NCBI RefSeq assembly: GCF_005116445.1
Contig: NZ_SWBQ01000001.1
Coordinates: 620,001-684,000, forward strand
From: Pedobacter frigoris
GTDB taxonomy: Bacteria; Bacteroidota; Bacteroidia; Sphingobacteriales; Sphingobacteriaceae
Direction of reading: 5' to 3'
Length of the DNA: 64,000 nt
Shown here piece by piece: positions 27,130-35,431 of this stretch. A model generated the notes under the pieces. The model did not search any database and was not told where the DNA came from. It saw nothing but the letters and a program-made list of their open reading frames with translations. The position numbers were made by a program, and so were the translations under genes. Numbering within the stretch: position 1 is the stretch's first letter; the number at the start of each line of letters is the position of its first letter.

Positions 27130-27917
27130 TTTGAGGTTGCTTTATCACCGTCAAAACTGGTATATGCCCTGACTTTATCCGCAAAGTCGCTGGCACGTCG
27201 TCTTGAAACAGCTAATTTACCACCATTTTTCAATATTACTTCCAATCCATTTTTTGAATTGTATTCCTTGAGGTAATTCAGGTTTACTATGCTCGATTTA
27301 TGAATCCTTACAAACTGATTATCAGGCAAAATTTCTTCATATTCTTTTAAAACCTTTGATACGGTGATCTTATCACCATTTGCAAGATAAAAAACTGAAT
27401 AGTTGCTGTCTGCTTCTATATGAATGATGTCGTCAATGCTCACCAGGCTATAACCTTGCCCATTTGGCAGACTGATTTTTCTGATTTCATTACGTTCATT
27501 GAGGCTCGCAGAAAGATTTTGTAAACTTTCACTCCTGTTTTCACCATTCTTACTCATAGTAATATACCTCGAAGCTTTATTTACAGATTCCTTCAGTTCG
27601 TCGATATCAATAGGTTTTAACAAATAGTCGAGGGCATTAGCTTTAATCGCTTTTAAAGCATATTGATCATAAGCGGTGGTAAAAATAATATGAGCTTTAC
27701 TCTGTTGAACCTGAGGGATCAGTTCAAAGCCATTTTCACCTGGCATCGCAATGTCCAGAAAAACCAGGTCTATCGCATTTTGCGCCAACAGAGTGCGCGC
27801 TTCAGCAACAGATTTAGCTATTCCTGAGACATTAATGTTCTCACAATTTTCCTGCAATAAAAAATATAATGAAGAGCGGGCAAACTCTTCATCGTCTACA
27901 ATAATGGCATTCAGCAC
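27126..27917 (-). CDS. LytTR-family response regulator
   Basis: The 263-residue protein has a receiver domain with the acidic pocket VDDEEF and phosphoacceptor Asp55 (VFLDIAMPG), plus the conserved Lys in LLKPIDI. A LytTR DNA-binding domain follows at about 158-258 (IIHIEADSNYSVFYLANGDK, then FVRIHKSSIVNLNYLKEY). It is the partner of the propeller kinase, whose gene overlaps its stop. The pair is divergent from the ferritin-like genes, which are plausible targets by position only. Confidence 0.95.
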   Translation of the reverse strand: MLNAIIVDDEEFARSSLYFLLQENCENINVSGIAKSVAEARTLLAQNAIDLVFLDIAMPGENGFELIPQVQQSKAHIIFTTAYDQYALKAIKANALDYLLKPIDIDELKESVNKASRYITMSKNGENRSESLQNLSASLNERNEIRKISLPNGQGYSLVSIDDIIHIEADSNYSVFYLANGDKITVSKVLKEYEEILPDNQFVRIHKSSIVNLNYLKEYNSKNGLEVILKNGGKLAVSRRRASDFADKVRAYTSFDGDKATSN

Positions 27918-28030
27918 GGTTCTTGGGTTTTTATTATGGTGAATTTATTAAAAAAATGAAGGATAGAAGAATATTTTTTCCAAATGCTAAAACCAAACCT
28001 TTTTTTCTTTCGTAGATAAGCCCAAAGACC

Positions 28031-28105
28031 CTTAAAACTAATAATTATGAAACCTGCGCAGCAAGCTTCATAACCTTTAAAACTTAAAACTAAATAATTA
28101 TGAAA
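28031..28105 (+). repeat. Duplicated translation-initiation region with an 8-codon leader frame
   Basis: CTTAAAACTA(A)ATAATTATGAAA occurs at 28031-28052 and 28083-28105, differing by one A, with a 52-bp period. The first copy starts an 8-residue frame (MKPAQQAS, stop at 28071-28073). The second starts the ferritin-like gene. Confidence 0.6.
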
Positions 28106-28828
28106 AACTTACAAGAAACAAAAACGCAGGAGGCGCTGCCAGAAAATGGTAATGTTTTTACTGCGCCATTACAGCGTCGTTCCTTCCTGCAATTTGCAGG
28201 GGCTAGTGCAGCAGCTGTAGCTTTAGTAGCAGCAGGATGCAAAAAAGACAGACCTAACATGCCTATGTCCAGCGGTGTAACACTGGATTTTAAAAACGAC
28301 TTCGGCGTATTAAATTATGCATATGCTTTAGAGCAACTGGAAGCCGCATTTTACATACAGGTTGCTTCTGCACCGCCATCGGGATTTAGCGCAAATGAAA
28401 AAGCTTATTTTCAGGACATTCAGTTCCACGAAATTGCACATAGAGAATATTTTAAAAAAGCATTGAGTACTGCTGCAATTGGCAGTTTGGAAGTTGATTT
28501 TTCGAGTATCGATTTTACCAGCAGGACAAGTGTTCTCGGCGCTGCGATGGCATTTGAGGACTTAGGTGTTGCGGCTTACAATGGAGTAGGTGTGCGTCTT
28601 ACGGACGTAAATTTCTTGCTTGCTGCCGGAAAGATCGTTTCTGTTGAGGCCCGTCACGCTTCATACGTCCGCGATCTGGTATCTTATGGAAGCTTTGCAG
28701 ATTTAAATACCTTAACCGCGCTGGGCGCAAACAATGCGGGCGGTTTGGATGCTGCTTTAACACCTGATAAGGTTTTGCCTATCGCAGGTAAATATGTGAA
28801 AACCAAAATTAACGTGATTAACCTATAA
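28100..28828 (+). CDS. Exported ferritin-like protein (Tat-type signal, lipobox)
   Basis: The 242-residue protein has a twin-arginine-like signal (QRRSFLQFAGASAAA, Arg26-Arg27) ending in a lipobox with Cys47 (VAAGC), so it is probably a lipoprotein. The mature part fits the Ferritin_2 family (desiccation-associated PCC13-62 type): a four-helix bundle with the repeated metal-ligand pattern LEQLEAAFY, FHEIAHREYF, AFEDLGVAAY and SVEARHASYVRDL. A di-iron centre is likely; oxidase or iron-storage activity is unproven. It is followed 17 bp later by a paralogue. Confidence 0.88.
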   Translation: MKNLQETKTQEALPENGNVFTAPLQRRSFLQFAGASAAAVALVAAGCKKDRPNMPMSSGVTLDFKNDFGVLNYAYALEQLEAAFYIQVASAPPSGFSANEKAYFQDIQFHEIAHREYFKKALSTAAIGSLEVDFSSIDFTSRTSVLGAAMAFEDLGVAAYNGVGVRLTDVNFLLAAGKIVSVEARHASYVRDLVSYGSFADLNTLTALGANNAGGLDAALTPDKVLPIAGKYVKTKINVINL

Positions 28829-28845
28829 CCTTAACTCCAGAAAAC

Positions 28846-29703
28846 ATGAATATTGTAAATATATTAGAAGAAATAGAAAAAGTTGATGGTGAGATCTATG
28901 AAAGATTAAACCCAAGAAGGGCCGCGATGAAGGACTTCTTCAACATGAGCAAAAAAATAACTTTGGCAGCCATGCCTTTGGCACTGGGATCATTGTTCCA
29001 GAAAGCATATGGACAGACTACACCTGCAACGGTTAATGAAGTCCTGAACTTTGCTTTAACACTGGAGTATTTAGAATACCATTTTTACAATCATGCAGTG
29101 GTTGCTGCTCCTGGATTAATCCCTGCAGGTACTCCCGCAGTTGGTGCAATTACCACGATCCGAGATCATGAATTGGCCCACGTAAATCTGTTAAAAGGTG
29201 CATTGGGTACTGCTGCAAGACCGGCATTAGCTTACACTGATTTTGATTTTACTGCAAAGAACACTTTTGCTGACGTATATAGCAATTATCAGACTTTCCT
29301 TGCAGTGGCACAGGCTTTTGAAGATACCGGAGTAAGAGCTTACAAAGGTCAGGCTGGTGCGCTTAAAGGAAATGCAGTGCTGACTACTGCGCTTCAAATT
29401 CACTCAGTAGAAGCACGTCACGCAGCACACATCCGTTTCATGCGTCAGGGTGGTATCAACGGTGGAGGCGCTGCTATCAAACCTTGGATCAGTCTCGGTG
29501 CAGGTGGTGTAGCAAATGACACCGGAATCACTCAGGTTGATGCGGTATATGCCGGAGAGGATCTTGATGTTCAGACTGGTGTAACGATCACTGGAATTGC
29601 TACTGGTGTTACTAAAGCTAAAGCTGTGGAATCATTTGATGAACCACTTGCTAAAGCGAATGTTGTATCAATTGCAAATTTGTTTTTAAAAGTTCCTCTT
29701 TAG
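28846..29703 (+). CDS. Second exported ferritin-like protein
   Basis: This 285-residue paralogue of the preceding gene has the same helix-ligand pattern (LEYLEYHFYNHA, RDHELAHVNLLKGAL, AFEDTGVRAY, SVEARHAAHIRFM). Its N-terminus is longer, with a hydrophobic segment at about residues 42-60 ending AYGQ, a probable signal peptide without a lipobox, so this partner would be soluble. The pair therefore combines a membrane-attached and a soluble form. A terminator follows. Confidence 0.87.
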   Translation: MNIVNILEEIEKVDGEIYERLNPRRAAMKDFFNMSKKITLAAMPLALGSLFQKAYGQTTPATVNEVLNFALTLEYLEYHFYNHAVVAAPGLIPAGTPAVGAITTIRDHELAHVNLLKGALGTAARPALAYTDFDFTAKNTFADVYSNYQTFLAVAQAFEDTGVRAYKGQAGALKGNAVLTTALQIHSVEARHAAHIRFMRQGGINGGGAAIKPWISLGAGGVANDTGITQVDAVYAGEDLDVQTGVTITGIATGVTKAKAVESFDEPLAKANVVSIANLFLKVPL

Positions 29704-29742
29704 GAAACCTTAAGGAATAATGTTTGTTTAAGTTTAAGATGG

Positions 29743-29773
29743 GGAAGGAGACGAAAAGTCTTCTTCCTTTTTT
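29743..29773 (+). terminator. Intrinsic terminator of the ferritin-like operon
   Basis: The 10-bp stem GGAAGGAGAC / GTCTTCTTCC (29743-29752, 29758-29767, one G-T pair) is followed by T6. It overlaps the 3' end of mqnC on the other strand. Confidence 0.82.
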
Positions 29774-30896
29774 AATAGTTGATCACTTGCTCTTCCAGGT
29801 GCTCAGGCAGGTCACGGTAGTTGTATTGCTGCCCACGAAGTTGAGGTTCAAAACCGGCCTCACGGATTGCATCCTGAATTCCTTTAGCCGTAAAACGATG
29901 TGGAGCACCGGCGGCAGAAACTACATTCTCTTCGATCATAATTGAACCAAAATCGTTGGCGCCGGCATGCAGACAAAGCTCTGCTACATTCTTACCTACC
30001 GTCAGCCACGAAGCCTGGATATTGATTACATTGGGCAGCATAATCCTGCTCAGCGCCAGCATCCGGATATATTCATCACCAGAAACATTATTACTGATTC
30101 CCCTAAGTCGCTTCAATAGTGTGCCATCATCCTGAAAAGGCCATGGGATGAAAGCCAGAAAACCTTTTGCATGTGCAGGCTTTTCACTTTGTACTTCCCT
30201 GATCCAAACCAGGTGTTCAAAACGCTCTTCTATGGTCTCCACGTGTCCAAACATCATAGTTGCTGATGTCGTAATGTCCAGCTGATGAGCGGCACGCATT
30301 ACATCCAGCCATTCTTGTCCGCCACATTTTCCTTTAGAGATCAACCGTCTTACACGGTCATTCAAAATCTCCGCACCGGCACCTGGCAAAGAGTCCATTC
30401 CTGCAGCTTTCAGTGCTTTCAAAACTTCAGTATGGGAAATGCCTTCCAGCTTTGCTACGTGCGCGATTTCCGGCGGACCAAGGGCATGCAGTTTTAAATC
30501 CGGATATAATTCTTTCAGTTGTTTAAAAAGGTCGGCATAAAATTTCAGTCCTAAATCCGGATGGTGGCCGCCCTGTAAAAGCAACTGGTCACCGCCGAGT
30601 CTGAAGGTTTCTTCAATTTTTACTTTGTACGTCTCAATATCCGTGATATAGCTCTCATCATGTCCTGGTCTCCTAAAAAAATTACAGAACTTACAATTGG
30701 CAATACAAACATTGGTGGTATTTACGTTACGGTCTATCTGCCAGGTCACCTTACCACTCGGCACTTGTTTCTTTCTCAGCTCATTGGCTACAAAAGCCAG
30801 TTCGGCAGTTGCAGCATTGTTGTATAAAAAAACACCTTCTTCCTTTGTCAGGAAGTCGAATTGCAAGGCCCTTTGTAATAAATCCGTAGTATTCAT
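29772..30896 (-). CDS. mqnC: Cyclic dehypoxanthinyl futalosine synthase MqnC
   Basis: MqnC is a radical SAM enzyme of the futalosine menaquinone pathway. The 374-residue protein has the cluster motif CxxxCxxC at Cys64, Cys68 and Cys71 (CIANCKFC), the QGGHHPDLG segment, and the C-terminal motifs NIQASWLTVGKN and NDFGSIMIEENVVSAAGA that favour MqnC over the related MqnE. Its -7 element (TAAGTTTG, 30908-30901) ends only 4 nt from the ATG, predicting an almost leaderless mRNA. No other mqn genes are adjacent. Confidence 0.93.
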   Translation of the reverse strand: MNTTDLLQRALQFDFLTKEEGVFLYNNAATAELAFVANELRKKQVPSGKVTWQIDRNVNTTNVCIANCKFCNFFRRPGHDESYITDIETYKVKIEETFRLGGDQLLLQGGHHPDLGLKFYADLFKQLKELYPDLKLHALGPPEIAHVAKLEGISHTEVLKALKAAGMDSLPGAGAEILNDRVRRLISKGKCGGQEWLDVMRAAHQLDITTSATMMFGHVETIEERFEHLVWIREVQSEKPAHAKGFLAFIPWPFQDDGTLLKRLRGISNNVSGDEYIRMLALSRIMLPNVINIQASWLTVGKNVAELCLHAGANDFGSIMIEENVVSAAGAPHRFTAKGIQDAIREAGFEPQLRGQQYNYRDLPEHLEEQVINY

Positions 30897-31008
30897 ATTG
30901 CAAACTTAGGTAAAATTGGAAAGCATTTATTCACCTTCATGCAATAATTTTAAAGCGCATCATGAATGCTAACACAGTTTTGGCTAAGTTTGCGACAATA
31001 TTTAAATT

Positions 31009-32256
31009 ATGGTAAATTTCAATCGTTTTACATTAGCTAACGGGCTTCGTGTACTGGTACATGAAGATGATACAACGCCAATGGCGGTGTTAAATATATT
31101 ATATGATGTCGGCGCTCGCGACGAGGAAAAGGACAAGACAGGCTTCGCACACTTATTTGAACACCTGATGTTCGGCGGATCTGTCAACATCCCAAGTTAT
31201 GATGAACCGCTTCAAAGGGTAGGAGGTGAAAACAATGCTTTCACCAGTAACGACATCACCAACTATTACATTACGCTTCCCGCGGTCAATTTAGAAACAG
31301 CATTCTGGCTGGAGAGCGACCGTATGCTGAGCCTTGCTTTTTCTGAAAAAAGTCTGGAAACACAAAGAAACGTGGTTTGCGAGGAATTCAAACAACGTTA
31401 CCTGAACCAGCCTTATGGTGATGTATGGCTTAAATTAAGACCGCTTGCCTATCAAACACACCCTTACCAATGGGCAACGATCGGACAAGACCTGAAGCAA
31501 ATAGAAGATGCCAAAATGGAAGATGTAAAAGCATTTTTCAAAAAGCACTATAATCCGCAAAATGCAATTATGGTTGTTGGTGGCAATGTCAAAACATCAG
31601 AAGTTAAAGCGCTTGCTGAGAAGTGGTTTGCTCCAATACCGGCAGGAGATAAATACCACAGAAATTTACCTCAGGAACCAAAACAAACTGAAGCCAGAAG
31701 CGAAACTGTAAAAGCTGATGTGCCGCTAAATGCAATTTATATGGCATTCAAAATGCCTGCAAGAAAAAATTCAGAATACCAGACATACGATCTGCTGTCT
31801 GACGTACTTTCCCAGGGGCAGTCGTCAAGATTATACAACAGCTTGCTAAAAGAGCAACAACTGTTCAGTGACATTCATGCCTACATCACCAGCAGCATAG
31901 ACGAAGGTCTATTTGTCGTAGAAGGCAAACTGGTACAGGGTGTTACCGTAGAAGCGGCAGAAGCTGCGATCTGGGCAGAGCTGGATAAAATAGCGACTGA
32001 AGAGGTGACAGTAGAGGAAATCACCAAAGTGAAAAACAAGTCTGAATCAATTATGGTCTTCGCTGAAATGAGCCTGCTTGATAAAGCCATGAACCTGGCT
32101 TATTATGAATTGCTGGGCGATGCGGCAGATTTGAATACTGAGATCAATAAGTACCTGTCTGTTACCCCACAACGAATTTTGGAGGCTGCAAAAACAACCT
32201 TTGTAAAAGAACAATGTTCCACACTTTATTACTTAACTGCCCAAGATGCTTCTTAA
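31009..32256 (+). CDS. M16 zinc peptidase, catalytic subunit
   Basis: This 415-residue pitrilysin-family peptidase has the inverted zinc motif HLFEH (His48, Glu51, His52) and the distal Glu in CEEFKQRYLNQPYG. It has no signal peptide, so it is probably cytosolic. It overlaps the next M16 gene by 11 nt. Together they form the typical active/inactive pair that makes a clamshell protease resembling mitochondrial processing peptidase. A TAAGTTTG promoter element lies at 30985-30992. Confidence 0.94.
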   Translation: MVNFNRFTLANGLRVLVHEDDTTPMAVLNILYDVGARDEEKDKTGFAHLFEHLMFGGSVNIPSYDEPLQRVGGENNAFTSNDITNYYITLPAVNLETAFWLESDRMLSLAFSEKSLETQRNVVCEEFKQRYLNQPYGDVWLKLRPLAYQTHPYQWATIGQDLKQIEDAKMEDVKAFFKKHYNPQNAIMVVGGNVKTSEVKALAEKWFAPIPAGDKYHRNLPQEPKQTEARSETVKADVPLNAIYMAFKMPARKNSEYQTYDLLSDVLSQGQSSRLYNSLLKEQQLFSDIHAYITSSIDEGLFVVEGKLVQGVTVEAAEAAIWAELDKIATEEVTVEEITKVKNKSESIMVFAEMSLLDKAMNLAYYELLGDAADLNTEINKYLSVTPQRILEAAKTTFVKEQCSTLYYLTAQDAS

Positions 32257-33523
32257 TCGTATATTAGCTCCCGAATCGAAACAGGTTGATGAAATTAATT
32301 TTATTGAGCCGTTAAAGCAAAAACTGGACAATGGCATTCCGGTATTTACTATCAATGCCGGGCAACAGGAACTGGTGCGTATCGAATTTATATTTGAAAA
32401 TGTAAACTGGGATCCTTCCAAGCCTTTACAGGCGATCGCGGTAAGTCATTTGATCAACAATGGTACCACACAACTAACGGCAAAAGAGATTGCAGATAAG
32501 GTGGACTATTATGGTGCATTTTTGCAAACAGAATATGGTGCAGACCAACTTGCTGTTAAGCTCTACACCTTAAATAAACACCTGGCGTCTGTATTGCCCA
32601 TAATGCGTTCAATTTTAAATGAAAGTATTTTTCCGGAACAGGAACTGGCCATTTTTATTCAAAACCAGAAGCAGTCTTTACAGGTAAACCTTCAGAAAAA
32701 TGACTTCCTGGCACGAAGGCAGTTTGCAAATGCTTTATTCGGCGACACCACTTATGGATCAAATATAGAAGCCTCTGACTATGAAGCATTGAAAAGAGCT
32801 GATCTTGTAGCTTATTTTAAAGCTGCATACAAACCTGAAAACTGTACCATATTTGTTGCCGGTAAATTTGAACAAACCGAATTTGGCACCTTAAATGACA
32901 ATATTGGGCAGCAATGGGACAACAATTCAGCTGCTGTGGTCAACAAATTCAGCTTCACAGATCATCCTGTAGGAGATATCTTTGTGGAACGTCCTGATGC
33001 TATTCAGTCGGCCATTCGTATGGGAGCCCTGGGTATCAGCAGAACGCATAAAGATTTCCCTGGATTCCAGGTTTTAAATTGCCTGCTTGGCGGATACTTT
33101 GGCTCAAGACTAATGGCCAATATCCGTGAGGACAAAGGGTATACCTATGGCATCGGGTCTGCTGTTGTTTCCTTAAAGGATGCAGGCTACTTCTTCATTG
33201 CTACTGAAGTAGGAGCTGATGTATGTGCCGATGCACTAAATGAGATCGAAAAGGAGGTCAGCATTCTAAAAACAGAACCGATCGAAAAAGAAGAACTGAG
33301 CCTGGTGCGAAATTACATGCTGGGTTCTATGCTTGGGAGTTTGGAGAATGCATTTTCTCATGCCGACAAGTTTAAAAATGTTTATTTCTCAGGATTGGAC
33401 TACAGCTACTATACAAACTATATCCATACTGTAAAAACCATTACATCAGCAGAACTGGCTGCACTTGCTAATCAATACCTCAATACCGAGCGATTTGCAA
33501 AAGTTGTGGTGGGGAAAAAATAA
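32246..33523 (+). CDS. M16 peptidase-like protein, non-catalytic partner
   Basis: The 425-residue protein has the M16 fold, but at the zinc motif position it reads HLINN, losing the catalytic Glu and the second His. The substrate-binding region GSRLMANIREDKGYTYG is intact, the classic arrangement for the inactive subunit of a heterodimeric M16 enzyme. It starts inside the end of the catalytic gene (11-nt overlap), ensuring equal synthesis. Confidence 0.92.
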   Translation: MLLNRILAPESKQVDEINFIEPLKQKLDNGIPVFTINAGQQELVRIEFIFENVNWDPSKPLQAIAVSHLINNGTTQLTAKEIADKVDYYGAFLQTEYGADQLAVKLYTLNKHLASVLPIMRSILNESIFPEQELAIFIQNQKQSLQVNLQKNDFLARRQFANALFGDTTYGSNIEASDYEALKRADLVAYFKAAYKPENCTIFVAGKFEQTEFGTLNDNIGQQWDNNSAAVVNKFSFTDHPVGDIFVERPDAIQSAIRMGALGISRTHKDFPGFQVLNCLLGGYFGSRLMANIREDKGYTYGIGSAVVSLKDAGYFFIATEVGADVCADALNEIEKEVSILKTEPIEKEELSLVRNYMLGSMLGSLENAFSHADKFKNVYFSGLDYSYYTNYIHTVKTITSAELAALANQYLNTERFAKVVVGKK

Positions 33524-33525
33524 TT

Positions 33526-33562
33526 GTATTCTGGCTAATCAATTTTAGCCAGAATACCTTTT
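33526..33562. terminator. Bidirectional terminator between M16 and DUF3857 genes
   Basis: The perfect 11-bp stem GTATTCTGGCT / AGCCAGAATAC (33526-33536, 33547-33557) is followed by a T-run on the plus strand. It overlaps the 3' end of the convergent DUF3857 gene. Confidence 0.78.
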
Positions 33563-35430
33563 TGTTTATCAGCCTGATATATTTTCTTATAAAAGGATAC
33601 AAATTCATTGTATTTTTCAGGAGGGTATTTCTTGTTGGTCATGGTCTTGGTCCGCGTATAGACTATCGTATTTTCTTTACTTGCAAACTTTGCCGTATAC
33701 TTTCCAAATTCAGATTCTATCGTGATATCCTTAGGGATAAACTCCACTTTATACCCTTTGGGCAATATGTAAATGATCTCATCTTCGTCATTGAAACTAT
33801 AATCCACTGCAAAATAGGTTTTACGATTTTCAATAGGGGTAACCACACCATCCTGCCTGTTCAGCAGGTTCAAAGTAAGGAAAAGTTTGTCAGCTCCCTT
33901 AGTGAGCAACTGGGATGATTTTAAACCGATCTTTTCATCCAGTACCGCACTGTTTTTATCCGGCTGGGAATAACTCAGGTTACTGATTTCCATATTGGGT
34001 ATACTCAACGAGTTCAGTACTGTTTTACGCTGCTCAGTCGGATCTTTAAGCAGCATTCCAAGATTACTTTCAAACTGGGCATAGGCATACTTAGAATCAA
34101 TAGAGATATCTGCATTGCCATCTTCACTAAGCATTACTTTAGTGATGCGTTTCTGGTAATTGTCTGCAGGTTTGTAAACTGGTGTTTGTGCAAGTCTGCC
34201 TCCTTCGTCTGTTACCAGCAATACGGTTCTGTCCGAATTGTTGTAACCGATATAACCTGCCGGGACATACTGGCTCGTACATTCCAGCCATGTGGTATCT
34301 TTTTGTAAAGGCAGACAAAGGATCATGTGGTTAGCCTGGTTCATACTCGCAAAATTCTTATTCAGCGAAGGCATGTCATTGCCAATCACCACCAGGTGTG
34401 ATTTAATTCCGGCTTCTTCAAGCATTGCTTTCATGTAGTTCGACAGGGCCTTGCAGTCGCCATAACTTACGTTTGCTACCTTTTCTGCAGCAATAGGTCT
34501 GTAACCACCTATGCCGAGCTGTACACTCACATACCTGGTATTTGCCTGTAAGAACTTATACAGCAATTTGATTTTTTCTTCAGGTGTTTTTGCATCCTTA
34601 ATAATGGCCTGTACTTTTGCCTTAGTCGCTTCTGGCAATACCTGAAGTCCCTTACTCAGGTCCTGCATAAAAGTTCCCAGATTCTTCCAGTTTTCAATAT
34701 TGGCCTTTGCGTTGTCATACTCAAATTGATTTGGCGCCACTGTTACCCAGGGCAGCACATTTCTTAAACCTGTACTCATAGGCTCATATTCCAGGGCGCT
34801 GATGTTCTTGCAACTCCAGTTGTACTCAGTTTTACCTTTTGTTTTCAATGAATCCGTAGCCAGGCCTTTACTTTTGAGGTATTTAAAGGTCATTGTTTCC
34901 GGAATGATGAAGGTGAACTTTGACTGTTCAATGGAATGGCCCCATGAACTTGCAGGATACCACATTGGGTAGGACCGTACCCCATTGTAACTAACGCTGT
35001 AACTGAATTCAATGGTATAGGGATAGCTCGTATGCAAAAATTCAAGATATTTTATGCGGCTGTCCTCATAGATTGAACCATCAGAGACAGCACTGCGGTC
35101 TTTAAAGTCAGATGATTTATAATCTTTGATCTTGTTGCCACTACCATCATACAGCGTAGCTTTTAAACTACTGACGCTGGAGAACTTATCGTAAAATTCG
35201 CGCATAATAGATGCATCTTCTCCATTTTTATTCAAAATAGTCATGGCAGTTTTGTAATCCAGACTCGCACTCCCCGGACTTTTTACCTCATAAGTTTGCT
35301 GCTCATTTCTAATTACAACAGATGCATTCTTAGTCAAGTCCGCAGGTATTTTACTGACATCGTATATGCCCTGAGCATAAACACTATTAAATGTTGGTAC
35401 AGTCAGTACAAAAAGCAATAATCTCTTCAT
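33535..35430 (-). CDS. Exported DUF3857/transglutaminase-like protein, active-site Cys intact
   Basis: The 631-residue protein has a signal peptide (MKRLLLFVLTVPTFNSVYAQ), an N-terminal DUF3857 beta domain, a transglutaminase-like core and a C-terminal beta domain (DUF3858-like). The core retains the nucleophile Cys326 (YGDCKALSNYM) and a His (NHMILCL, near residue 368). The third position is ECTSQ, as in many Bacteroidetes members. The family is periplasmic or cell-surface, with substrate unknown. It is translated from a start 1 nt after the stop of its paralogue. Confidence 0.88.
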   Translation of the reverse strand: MKRLLLFVLTVPTFNSVYAQGIYDVSKIPADLTKNASVVIRNEQQTYEVKSPGSASLDYKTAMTILNKNGEDASIMREFYDKFSSVSSLKATLYDGSGNKIKDYKSSDFKDRSAVSDGSIYEDSRIKYLEFLHTSYPYTIEFSYSVSYNGVRSYPMWYPASSWGHSIEQSKFTFIIPETMTFKYLKSKGLATDSLKTKGKTEYNWSCKNISALEYEPMSTGLRNVLPWVTVAPNQFEYDNAKANIENWKNLGTFMQDLSKGLQVLPEATKAKVQAIIKDAKTPEEKIKLLYKFLQANTRYVSVQLGIGGYRPIAAEKVANVSYGDCKALSNYMKAMLEEAGIKSHLVVIGNDMPSLNKNFASMNQANHMILCLPLQKDTTWLECTSQYVPAGYIGYNNSDRTVLLVTDEGGRLAQTPVYKPADNYQKRITKVMLSEDGNADISIDSKYAYAQFESNLGMLLKDPTEQRKTVLNSLSIPNMEISNLSYSQPDKNSAVLDEKIGLKSSQLLTKGADKLFLTLNLLNRQDGVVTPIENRKTYFAVDYSFNDEDEIIYILPKGYKVEFIPKDITIESEFGKYTAKFASKENTIVYTRTKTMTNKKYPPEKYNEFVSFYKKIYQADKQKGILAKID

Positions 35431-35431
35431 T

